Part shown: positions 8,899 to 15,839 of the stretch, piece by piece
Layout of the letters: every line of letters begins with the position of its first letter
How positions within the stretch are numbered: the stretch's first letter is position 1
Source of the DNA: Acidimicrobiia bacterium
GTDB lineage: Bacteria > Actinomycetota > Acidimicrobiia > Spongiisociales > UBA5794
Direction of reading: 5' to 3'
Length of the DNA: 51,133 nt
Assembly: GCA_030066265.1 (NCBI GenBank)
Contig: JASJCF010000007.1
Coordinates: 1-51,133 of the forward strand
Notes under the pieces: generated by a model
Databases searched by the model: none
What the model saw: only the letters and a program-made list of their open reading frames with translations
What the model was told of the DNA's origin: nothing
Position numbers and translations under genes: made by a program

Positions 8899-9737
8899 TG
8901 CCCGGAGGCCCGTTCGCCGAGATCTCGTGACCGGTGGGCAGCCGCCTGGACCGCATCCTCGATGAGCGCTCGGAACCCGCCCTCCTCGAGCACGTGCATG
9001 GCCGCCGCAGTGGTCCCACCGGGCGAGGTGACCTCGCCACGCAGGCGGAACGCCGACTTGTCCGATGTCGCCAGCAGCTCCCCGGACCCTCGGAGGGTCT
9101 CGTGGACGAGCCGCTCGGCGGCGTGGTGGGGAAGGCCCTCGCGGATGGCCGCCTCGATGAGGGACTCGGCGAGCAGGAAGACGTAGGCCGGCCCGGTGCC
9201 CGACACGGCGGTGACGGCGTCGAGGAGATCTTCGGACAACTCGATGGTCTCGCCCACCGCCGACAGCACCTGTTTCGCGAGCTCTCGGTGGGTCTCGTCG
9301 ACCGAAGCGCCGACGGTGTACGCCGACATGCCGCGATCGACTGCGGACGGCGTGTTCGGCATCGCCCTCACCACGGGGACGCCCGGCATGGCCTCCTCGA
9401 AGAGGCTGATCGGCACACCCGCTGCGATCGAGAGCAGGGTCTGTTCCGGATCGACGAGGCTGCCGACCTCGTCGATCACAACAGGGACATCCTTCGGCTT
9501 CACCGAGACCACGAGGACATCCCGATCCGGGATCGCATCGGCGAGCTTCAGGGTGGTCTCGATCCCGGTTGCATGGTGGAGATCCCGGGCACGCTCCTCG
9601 CGTCGGACAGCCAGGATCAGGTCGGACTGGTGCCACCCGGCGCGGAGGAGACCGGCGGCGAAGATCTCGCCCATCGCCCCTGCTCCCAGGACGGCCACTC
9701 GAGGTCGTGCCGCAGATTCGCGTTCCATGGTCACCAT
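8895..9737 (-). CDS. proC: Pyrroline-5-carboxylate reductase
   Basis: 280 residues. It catalyses the last step of proline synthesis, P5C + NAD(P)H to proline. An N-terminal Rossmann motif (GAGAMGEIFAAGL) is followed by the ProC signatures VSVKPKDV, RAMPNTP and AVSGTGPAYVF, and by the C-terminal EVTSPGGTTAAA helix region. The ATG at 9737 has GGAGG about 10 nt upstream; an in-frame ATG at 9728 is the alternative. The gene ends inside the start codon of proline dehydrogenase, an odd pairing because the two enzymes run opposite reactions. Confidence 0.9.
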   Translation of the reverse strand: MVTMERESAARPRVAVLGAGAMGEIFAAGLLRAGWHQSDLILAVRREERARDLHHATGIETTLKLADAIPDRDVLVVSVKPKDVPVVIDEVGSLVDPEQTLLSIAAGVPISLFEEAMPGVPVVRAMPNTPSAVDRGMSAYTVGASVDETHRELAKQVLSAVGETIELSEDLLDAVTAVSGTGPAYVFLLAESLIEAAIREGLPHHAAERLVHETLRGSGELLATSDKSAFRLRGEVTSPGGTTAAAMHVLEEGGFRALIEDAVQAAAHRSRDLGERASGQ

Positions 9738-9793
9738 GGTATCGACTCCCTCCGAATCTCCCCGGTTCGAGGCGATCGCAACGGTCGAGATCG

Positions 9794-11134
9794 TCAGGGC
9801 TCCAGGACGAGCCGGTCGAGAGCGCCGGCGAAACGGAGCGTCATGGTTTCGTCGTACCCGACGAAGCGAACCGAATGCAGCGTCGTCTCGGTCTCCGAGA
9901 GGTGTTCGGCGATCGTCTCGACGATGACGCCGGTGGCTTCGTCGGGCGGGTATCCGTAGATGCCGGCCGAGACGGCGGGCACTGCCATCGTGGCGGCCGA
10001 GATCTCGTCTGCCATGTCGACGGCGGCGAGGGCGGCTGCTGCGAGGAGGCTCTCGTTGTCCGCATCGGATCTCCAGATCGGGCCTGCGACGTGGATGACG
10101 TAGGACGACGGCATCGCACCGGCTGACGTGAGGGCGGCCAATCCGGGCTCGAGCACGCCGTAGGTCTCGATCCAGGCTCGAGACTCCGTATCGATCGCGG
10201 GCCCGCCCGCTCGGGCGATCGCCAGGGCGACGCCACCTCCGTGCATCAGCTCCACGTTGGCTGCATTGACGATGGCGTCGACCGGCATGGCGGTGATGTC
10301 GCCGGTGACGGCCGAGAGCGTGGTGTCCGCGATGCGCACCGCCCTCGGGCATCCGTCGGGAATGTCGATTGGCTCCCACGCGATGCCGCTGATGGCGCTG
10401 TCACCGGCCGGGCGCAACGGAGGGGTGAAGCCGGTCGTCCACCACCACGTGGCACCGGAGCCCTTCAGGTCCACGCCGGCATCGTGCGCCACATCGACCG
10501 TCCGCTTGGCGACAGCCGGAGCAGGATCGATGACGACCACGCCGTCGGGGAGCCTCGCTTCGATGTCGATGCGAACGATCGGATAGTGCGTGCAGCCGAG
10601 CACCACGACGTCGGCACCGGCGGTGACCATCGGTTCGAGGTACCGATCGAGGAGATCACCGACGTCGTCACCTGCCTCGATGGCCGCTGCGAGGCCTGCG
10701 CATGCCTGGGTGACGATCTGGACATCCGATGCGTGACGCCCCACCAGGTCGTTGAACAATGTCCCCTGGAAGGTTGCAGCGGTCGCCATCACGCCGATGA
10801 CGCCGCTGCGTGTCAGGCTCGCGGCCGGCTTGACCGCCGGCTCCATCCCGACGAAGGGAGTCTCCGGCATCGCCTCTCTCAGGTGGTGAAGTGCTGCCGC
10901 CGAGGCTGAGTTGCAGGCGATCACGACCAGCTCGACGCCGGCCGTGTCGAGGTAGCGGGCGATCACCTCGGTTCGCTCCCTCACCTGATCGAGGCTCCGC
11001 TCTCCGTAGGGACCGAAGGCATGGTCGGCGACGTAGGCGATGTCGGCCCAGGGTGCCAACTGGCGGATGGCATCGAGCACGCCTGTGCCACCGATGCCCG
11101 AGTCGATCACGGCGATCCGCGGCGAGATGTCCAT
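9794..11134 (-). CDS. murI: Glutamate racemase-macrodomain fusion
   Basis: 446 residues with two domains in one frame. Residues 1-262 are a complete glutamate racemase, which supplies D-Glu for peptidoglycan: D11-S12 (VIDSGIGG), catalytic C74 (ACNSAS) and C181-T182-H183 (LGCTHYP). Residues about 267-446 are an Af1521-like macrodomain: GDITAMPVDAIVNAAN (278-293), GGGVALAIARAGG (299-311) and PAVSAGIYGYP (386-396), the ADP-ribose-binding loops. No stop, frameshift or linker repeat separates them. The frame starts 6 nt after TAGCAT (leaderless). Neighbours (proC, PRODH) do not explain the fusion. Both assignments are strong; the joint role is unknown. Confidence 0.9.
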   Translation of the reverse strand: MDISPRIAVIDSGIGGTGVLDAIRQLAPWADIAYVADHAFGPYGERSLDQVRERTEVIARYLDTAGVELVVIACNSASAAALHHLREAMPETPFVGMEPAVKPAASLTRSGVIGVMATAATFQGTLFNDLVGRHASDVQIVTQACAGLAAAIEAGDDVGDLLDRYLEPMVTAGADVVVLGCTHYPIVRIDIEARLPDGVVVIDPAPAVAKRTVDVAHDAGVDLKGSGATWWWTTGFTPPLRPAGDSAISGIAWEPIDIPDGCPRAVRIADTTLSAVTGDITAMPVDAIVNAANVELMHGGGVALAIARAGGPAIDTESRAWIETYGVLEPGLAALTSAGAMPSSYVIHVAGPIWRSDADNESLLAAAALAAVDMADEISAATMAVPAVSAGIYGYPPDEATGVIVETIAEHLSETETTLHSVRFVGYDETMTLRFAGALDRLVLEP

Positions 11135-11146
11135 GAGGCGATGCTA
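11135..11146 (-). promoter_or_regulatory. Leaderless -10 box for murI-macro
   Basis: TAGCAT (11146-11141 on the minus strand), 6-nt spacer to the ATG. Confidence 0.55.
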
Positions 11147-11215
11147 TTGGCCCTACCACGCCTCGCAAGGTCGCCACCTCGGCCGCCGGTGCCGTGGGCG
11201 ACGCGGGGAGTGCTC

Positions 11216-11228
11216 TAGCCTCTCGAGC
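11216..11228 (+). promoter_or_regulatory. Leaderless -10 box for the PNPOx-like gene
   Basis: TAGCCT (11216-11221), 7-nt spacer to the ATG at 11229. Divergent from the murI box 70 bp away. Confidence 0.5.
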
Positions 11229-11771
11229 ATGGGACGGGTTTCGGACCACATCGACGCGGCGACACGAGCATGGATCGAGCGCCAGCACCTCTTCTTCGTG
11301 GCGACGGCCCCTGCCGCAGGCGGCCACGTCAACCTCTCACCCAAGGGCCTCGACTCGTTCCGGGTCCTCGATCCGACGTCGGTCGCCTACCTCGACCTCA
11401 CCGGGAGCGGCGCCGAGACGATCGCGCACCTGCGGGAGAACGGCAGGATCACGGTCATGTTCTCCGCCTTCGAGGGTCCGCCCAGGATCGTGCGGCTGTT
11501 CGGGCAAGGCTCCGTCCATGAGCCCGGCAGCGATGGTTTCGACCGGCTCGTCACATCGTTCCCCGCGTTCCGAGCGGTTCGGTCGGTCATCTCGATCGAG
11601 GTGAGTCGAGTGCAGGATTCCTGCGGCTACGCCGTGCCCGAGATGCAATACGTCGGTGATCGGTCACGGCTGATCGAGTGGGCGGACAATCGAACAGAGG
11701 CGGACATCGAGGCCTACTGGGCGGAGAAGAACGCCCGCAGCATCGACGGTCTCCCTGCGCTCGGGGACTGA
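11229..11771 (+). CDS. Pyridoxamine 5'-phosphate oxidase-family flavoprotein
   Basis: 180 residues with a split-barrel FMN/F420-binding fold: ERQHLFFVATA, HVNLSPKGLDSFRVLD, a beta-barrel core through GRITVMFSAFEGPPRIVRLFGQG, then a C-terminal helical part. NLSPKG is typical of the PNPOx-like subgroup annotated as general stress or pyridoxamine oxidase-like. True PNP oxidase substrate residues are not obvious, so a flavin- or F420-dependent reductase is as likely. It is divergent from murI. The ATG is set by the TAGCCT box 7 nt upstream. Confidence 0.8.
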   Translation: MGRVSDHIDAATRAWIERQHLFFVATAPAAGGHVNLSPKGLDSFRVLDPTSVAYLDLTGSGAETIAHLRENGRITVMFSAFEGPPRIVRLFGQGSVHEPGSDGFDRLVTSFPAFRAVRSVISIEVSRVQDSCGYAVPEMQYVGDRSRLIEWADNRTEADIEAYWAEKNARSIDGLPALGD

Positions 11772-11777
11772 GGTCGC

Positions 11778-12284
11778 TCAGATCGGATCGCCGTACCGGT
11801 TCCGGTGCACCAGCTCGCTGAGCGGCATTCGGCCGCCCAGGCGCTTGGGCTCTGCATCGGGATCGGGATAGCCGATGGCGACGGCGTATCGGCAACGTCG
11901 TCCCTCGGGGAGCTCGAGCACGGCAGCCGCCCGGTCGTCCCGATGCAGGGTCACGGGACAGGTCGCCAGCCCGAGGGCATCAGCTGCAAGCATGATGTTC
12001 TGCGCTACACGGCCACTGTCGAACTCGTACCCGCCCGGCTCCTCCACGAGGCAGATCGCCGTCGGGGCGTTGACGACCGGGATCATGAAGTCGCCAGCCT
12101 CACAGAGCCTCGCCTTCTGATCGGGATCGTCGACGACGATGAACGACCACCGTTGAGCGTTCTTCGCCGACCCGGTCCATCGAGCCGCTTCGAGCACGGC
12201 AGCGAGGTGTTCGGGCTCGATCGGCCGATCCTCGAAGTGCCGGATGGCCCGAAGGCCGAGCACTGCGTCGTACGTCTCACTCAC
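11778..12284 (-). CDS. Nitroreductase-family FMN protein
   Basis: 168 residues, the compact nitroreductase fold: LRAIRHFEDRPIEPEHL (phosphate-binding RxxRxF start), AARWTGSAKNAQRWSFIVV, NIMLAADALGLATCPVTL and the terminal AIGYPDPDAEPKRLGGRMPL. Such enzymes reduce quinones, nitro compounds or enones with NAD(P)H. GTG at 12284 is preferred over an upstream ATG at 12350 because TACGAT sits 7 nt before it and the extra residues (Pro/Arg-rich) do not resemble the family. It converges on the PNPOx-like gene with a 6-bp gap. Confidence 0.85.
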   Translation of the reverse strand: MSETYDAVLGLRAIRHFEDRPIEPEHLAAVLEAARWTGSAKNAQRWSFIVVDDPDQKARLCEAGDFMIPVVNAPTAICLVEEPGGYEFDSGRVAQNIMLAADALGLATCPVTLHRDDRAAAVLELPEGRRCRYAVAIGYPDPDAEPKRLGGRMPLSELVHRNRYGDPI

Positions 12285-12297
12285 CAGCTCGATCGTA
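12285..12297 (-). promoter_or_regulatory. Leaderless -10 box for the nitroreductase gene
   Basis: TACGAT (12297-12292 on the minus strand), 7-nt spacer to GTG. Confidence 0.55.
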
Positions 12298-12328
12298 GCG
12301 ATGGCAGGCCATCGCCAACCGGTTGGTG

Positions 12329-12360
12329 GCCTCCCCGGGCGGGTGGGCACCCGGGGAGGC
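12329..12360 (-). terminator. Strong hairpin after the acidic-protein gene
   Basis: GCCTCCCCGGG (12329-12339) pairs perfectly with CCCGGGGAGGC (12350-12360), 8 nt past the stop of the minus-strand acidic-protein gene. No T-tract. Confidence 0.65.
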
Positions 12361-12368
12361 TCGAGATG

Positions 12369-13064
12369 TCAGACCAGGATGAATCCCTGGTGGTTCACCC
12401 ACCGCTCGACGAGATCCCACTCGTGCGTGAGGAAGACGATGGTGGCCCGCCACTGCGGCTCCTCGTCGTCATCGTCGTCGTCCTCGTCACGGCCTTCGTC
12501 CTCGTCGTCGTCGTCATCTTCGTGACGACCCTCGTCCCCGTCGTCCGCATCTTCGTCGTCGTCATCTTCGTGACGACCCTCGTCCTCGTCGTCCCCGTCG
12601 TCGTCGTCCTCGTGACGGACGCCGGAGTTCTCGAACTGACCGTCCTCGTCGCCGTCGTCGTCGTCGGCTCCGGGTTCCTCGACTTCAACGGCTTCCACCG
12701 GAGCGTCCGGTCCCGTCGGGATGTCGGGTCCCTCCGAATCGTGGAGCGGTGTGCACACCGTCATCTCGGAGGTGCCGGGTGCGATCTTCACGGATTGCAC
12801 ATTGGCGGTGGAGGACGGTTCACCCGTGACGTACTGGATCCACAGGTAGGAACCCACGACCGAGACGCCCACACCGGGGGTCACGGACAGCTCCTCGCCG
12901 ATCTGTGGCGTGATCCCGTGCCACACGATCGTCACGGTCGCACAACCGACCGACTCACTGCCTTCCGCGTCTCCTGCAAGCCCCGGGGCTGGTGACATCG
13001 CACCAAACAACATGGCAGAGAAGGTGACCCCAACCACCCACCTGCGAGCGTTTCTCAGCCTCAT
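12369..13064 (-). CDS. Secreted protein with Asp/Glu-rich repeat tract
   Basis: 231 residues, family not recognised. An N-terminal signal peptide (about 1-30) precedes a small beta-rich domain with two cysteines (C41, C104), about residues 38-108. Residues 133-202 are an acidic low-complexity tract with three RHEDDDD blocks (150-155, 164-169, 180-185) and a final RDEDDDDDD (192-200). A conserved-looking C-terminal segment with several Trp and His residues (204-231) closes the protein. Such tracts can bind divalent cations or keep a protein soluble in salt, which is inference. The ATG at 13064 matches the signal peptide; no clear RBS. Confidence 0.7.
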   Translation of the reverse strand: MRLRNARRWVVGVTFSAMLFGAMSPAPGLAGDAEGSESVGCATVTIVWHGITPQIGEELSVTPGVGVSVVGSYLWIQYVTGEPSSTANVQSVKIAPGTSEMTVCTPLHDSEGPDIPTGPDAPVEAVEVEEPGADDDDGDEDGQFENSGVRHEDDDDGDDEDEGRHEDDDDEDADDGDEGRHEDDDDDEDEGRDEDDDDDDEEPQWRATIVFLTHEWDLVERWVNHQGFILV

Positions 13065-13266
13065 GGCCCATCCCTACTCGTAGGGGGCACCTCGGCATGA
13101 GGCACCCCGAGTCCGGCCTTCGGCGCTCGCGTCTTCTCCCACTCATGAAGTGTCCGGGGCCGGACATGCGTCGCGCGGAAAGCATGTGCACAACCGCTCC
13201 TCGTGGCCAATCACCGGCGCGCATCGAAGCAGATGCCGTCGATCGGGACAGAGATTCGTGGGGTGC

Positions 13267-13554
13267 CTACCCGGCCCTGCGGATGGCGAAGGGCGGTTCG
13301 GGGATGAGACCGCGAGCGGCGGCGAGGGCGATGGCCCCGCGGTAGCTCGCCACACCCAGCTTGTTCACCAACGCCTCGACGCGCCGCCTGGCTTGCCGCG
13401 AGGAGAGGCCCAGGGCACGGGCGACGTCGGCCATCGTCGGCTCGACCGAGAGCGCCCGGAGGAGCTCCAAGTCGTTGCCGGTCAGATTGAGGGGGGAATA
13501 CTCAGGACGGGATCGCAATCGCAGGGATGCGAGGTCCTCGCTTCGAATACTCAT
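13267..13554 (-). CDS. Small LuxR/GerE-type HTH protein
   Basis: 95 residues carrying only a DNA-binding domain: LTGNDLELLRALSVEPTMADVARALGLS, then RQARRRVEALVNKLGVASYRGAIALAAARGLI, the four-helix GerE pattern with the characteristic final KLG...R..A segment. No receiver or sensor domain is present. It is divergent from the secreted beta/gamma-crystallin-like gene at 13732, and the 177-bp gap holds a nested inverted repeat (13622-13679) that could be its target. The target is inference. Confidence 0.72.
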   Translation of the reverse strand: MSIRSEDLASLRLRSRPEYSPLNLTGNDLELLRALSVEPTMADVARALGLSSRQARRRVEALVNKLGVASYRGAIALAAARGLIPEPPFAIRRAG

Positions 13555-13621
13555 GGTTCACCGCCTCTCCGTGTCGGTCTGCGCACTCCGCGTGGCGCCT
13601 TCACCCCTGTCAGTGTCCGCA

Positions 13622-13679
13622 TGTCCGAAATCGTCGCGCAATGGCCGGTTTCGGCGCGACGAGCGACCGAATTCGGACA
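13622..13679. promoter_or_regulatory. Nested inverted repeat between divergent genes
   Basis: TGTCCGAA (13622-13629) pairs with TTCGGACA (13672-13679), and inside it TCGTCGCGC (13631-13639) pairs with GCGCGACGA (13654-13662). It lies between the HTH gene and the secreted protein gene, 52 bp before the latter's ATG. It may be an operator pair or an RNA hairpin. Confidence 0.5.
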
Positions 13680-13731
13680 CGAACGGGGTGATGGCTCAGA
13701 TCCCCTGAGCCCGGTCGTGGGAGGACTGTGT

Positions 13732-14352
13732 ATGAGATACGTCTCAGGAAGACGCACGTGGCGATTGGCGGTCGTCATCTTCGCCGTCGTCGGCATGCTC
13801 GCCACCCCGGCGGTCGCGAGTGCCGCAGACGAAGGCGCACCCAGTGAACGCCGCGTCGTCGCTGAGTTCGAGGGTCGCACCATCGACTTGTCGCGAGACT
13901 GGAAGCAGGCGAAGGCATGCCTCGTCTGGCAGACCAGGGGCATCGTCAAGTGCATGCGCACCGAGAAGCAACTCGAGCGATGGCTCGATGCACTCGATCT
14001 CGCGCTCGGCTACCAAGACGACGTGAACGCCGTCGAGGCATTCTCGGCCACGGGTGGATACGCCGTGCGGGCGGGCGCGAAGTGCTCGACCACGCTCAAG
14101 CTCTACGACTACACGAACATGGGTGGTGCGTCCCTCTACATGCGCGATCGCGGGTATTGGCAGAACCTCTCGAGCTACGGCTTCAACCAGCGGGTGTCCT
14201 CGTTCAAGGTCGGGGCCTGCTCGACGATCATGGCCGACTACAACAACGGCGGCGGGGCCCGGATGCCGAGTTCCTACACGAAGGCGTGGCGGCTGATCTA
14301 TTCGATGCCCAGCGGGTGGAACAACGACGTGTCATCTGTTTACATCCGGTGA
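13732..14352 (+). CDS. Secreted beta/gamma-crystallin-like protein (peptidase inhibitor I36-like)
   Basis: 206 residues. Sec signal peptide (1-31, ending AVASA), a helical N-terminal part with two Cys (63, 74), then about residues 112-206 with two Greek-key halves: LYDYTNMGGASLYM... and MADYNNGGGARMPS.... Each half ends in the beta/gamma-crystallin metal signature, NQRVSS (152-157) and NNDVSS (197-202). Cys 118 and 163 may pair. The pattern matches Streptomyces metalloproteinase-inhibitor (I36)-type domains. It may be a Ca2+-binding or protease-inhibiting exported protein. GGGAGGA sits 6 nt before the ATG. It is followed closely by the ECF sigma gene. Confidence 0.75.
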   Translation: MRYVSGRRTWRLAVVIFAVVGMLATPAVASAADEGAPSERRVVAEFEGRTIDLSRDWKQAKACLVWQTRGIVKCMRTEKQLERWLDALDLALGYQDDVNAVEAFSATGGYAVRAGAKCSTTLKLYDYTNMGGASLYMRDRGYWQNLSSYGFNQRVSSFKVGACSTIMADYNNGGGARMPSSYTKAWRLIYSMPSGWNNDVSSVYIR

Positions 14353-14384
14353 GGAGGCCGGCCACGAGGTAGGGAGTCGTCGAC

Positions 14385-14903
14385 GTGGCGGGAGGTCGGA
14401 GCGACGAGGAGCGTTTTGAGACGCTGTATCGCTCCACCTACCGCGACGTCGTGGCCTACTGCCGCAGGCGCCTGCCACCCGATCAGGTCGATGACGTCGT
14501 AGCGGCCACGTATCTGGTCGCCTGGCGGCGCCTCGACGACGTCCTCGAGGCGGACCATCCACCTGCGTGGCTGTACGGCGTCGCCTACAAGACGATCGGG
14601 AACAGCCGGAGGGGAACGCGCCGCATGCTCGCCCTCCGGACCAGGCTCCGGGCACAACCGAATCGAACGTCGCCCAGCCCGTCGACCGAGGTGCTGGCGA
14701 GCGACGACGTCCGGAGGGCGCTCGCCGCATTGGCGACGCTCGACCCGGACGATCAGGAGATCATCCGCCTGGCGACGTTCGAGGGACTGCAGTACGACGA
14801 GCTCGCCGTGGCCCTCGGGAAAACCCAGAGCGCCATCCGGTCCCAGCTCTTCCGCGCCAGGCAGCGACTTCGTGCTGCGTACGACGGCGACGGTTTGTCA
14901 TGA
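14385..14903 (+). CDS. ECF-type RNA polymerase sigma factor
   Basis: 172 residues. Region 2 runs from FETLYRSTYRDVVAYCRRRL through VDDVVAATYLVAWRR...WLYGVAYKTIGN. A linker follows, then region 4: LDPDDQEIIRLATFEGLQYDELAVALGKTQSAIRSQLFRARQRL (HTH for the -35 element). The GTG start has AGGGAG 8 nt upstream. It begins 32 nt after the secreted I36-like gene and is followed at 81 nt by a single-pass membrane protein, the usual place of an anti-sigma factor. Confidence 0.87.
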   Translation: MAGGRSDEERFETLYRSTYRDVVAYCRRRLPPDQVDDVVAATYLVAWRRLDDVLEADHPPAWLYGVAYKTIGNSRRGTRRMLALRTRLRAQPNRTSPSPSTEVLASDDVRRALAALATLDPDDQEIIRLATFEGLQYDELAVALGKTQSAIRSQLFRARQRLRAAYDGDGLS

Positions 14904-14984
14904 AGGTGACAGTGCGGTACGGTCGAAACTTCGGCGCGGGTGTGGACACGTATGTGTCGCTGGCTGACGACGTGAAGGTGCCGA

Positions 14985-15755
14985 ATGGGCCAAGACAAGG
15001 GGGCGGACGTGCCGTCTGAGCGCGACCCTTTTGACGTGCTGGGCGGGTTCGATCCCGTCGACGAGCACGAGCTACCTGATCCCCACTCCGAGGAAGCCGA
15101 TGCGTTGCTGGATCGCATCGTCGCCGAACCGCGCTCACCGGAGCGACGGACGTCAACGCCCCGATGGAGGCGCACCGCCGTGGTCGCGTTCGCCGCCGTG
15201 GTGGTGATCGCCGCCGTTGCCATGACCTGGCGGATCACCCTCCAGCTGTCGACTCCGGTTGTTGCGTGCTACGAGGCCGCGGACCTCGACAGCGATCGGT
15301 TTGGCTTCGCCGCCGAGGGGTTCCCCACCGTCGAATCGTGTCGCGCTCCGTGGCTCGACGGCACGCTGCAATCAGCGGATGTCGCCGCCGGCCAGGTGCC
15401 TCCACTCACCGGCTGCGTGACCGAGAGCGGCGATCTCGCCGTGTTCCCGTCGGCCGAAGCCGGTGTGTGCGAAGCCCTCGGGCTCGCCGACCTCGTGCCG
15501 TCGCAGCGCCAGGACGGCCTGAGTGACATTGCGCTCGCGAACGAACGCCTGATTGCTCTCTTCATCGGGTCGGAGTGCATCGCCTTCGCCGAGGCCGAAG
15601 TCGCCGTTCGGGCGATCCTGGATGAGTCCGGCCTCGCACAGTGGAGCATCACCGGCGACGCGAACCAGCAAAGGCTGCCTTGTATGAGCTACGCGCTCGA
15701 CGTGTCCAATCAGACCGTCATCCTGGTCGGTATCCCCGGACCCGAGGAGGAGTAG
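14985..15755 (+). CDS. Single-pass membrane protein, possible anti-sigma partner
   Basis: 256 residues, family not recognised. Residues 1-60 are cytoplasmic, acidic then basic, one helix (about 64-82) crosses the membrane, and the exported part (about 90-256) carries six cysteines. Position right after an ECF sigma gene and topology suggest a sensor or anti-sigma role, but no zinc-binding HxxxCxxC anti-sigma motif is seen in the N-terminal part. ATG at 14985 was chosen; GTG at 15009 in the same frame is possible. Confidence 0.65.
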   Translation: MGQDKGADVPSERDPFDVLGGFDPVDEHELPDPHSEEADALLDRIVAEPRSPERRTSTPRWRRTAVVAFAAVVVIAAVAMTWRITLQLSTPVVACYEAADLDSDRFGFAAEGFPTVESCRAPWLDGTLQSADVAAGQVPPLTGCVTESGDLAVFPSAEAGVCEALGLADLVPSQRQDGLSDIALANERLIALFIGSECIAFAEAEVAVRAILDESGLAQWSITGDANQQRLPCMSYALDVSNQTVILVGIPGPEEE

Positions 15756-15795
15756 GCCCACGGGCCTCAGCACGCTTCTTGATCGCACGACGCAA

Positions 15796-15820
15796 GAGCG
15801 GGCGGCCGCGCCGCCCGCTC
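15796..15820. terminator. Bidirectional terminator-like hairpin
   Basis: GAGCGGGCGG (15796-15805) pairs perfectly with CCGCCCGCTC (15811-15820), loop CCGCG. It sits between the converging membrane-protein gene and fadE. Confidence 0.75.
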
Positions 15821-15839
15821 CTACTCAGGTCCAGCCGAT

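Noticed and set aside
11805-12995. Plus-strand frame with long Val-rich, membrane-like stretches
   Set aside because: The Val runs are the complement of Asp codons (GAC/GAT) in the acidic repeat protein, not real helices.
15040-15060. tRNA T-loop-like GGTTCGATCCC
   Set aside because: It lies inside a coding gene and no cloverleaf, anticodon stem or acceptor stem could be found around it.
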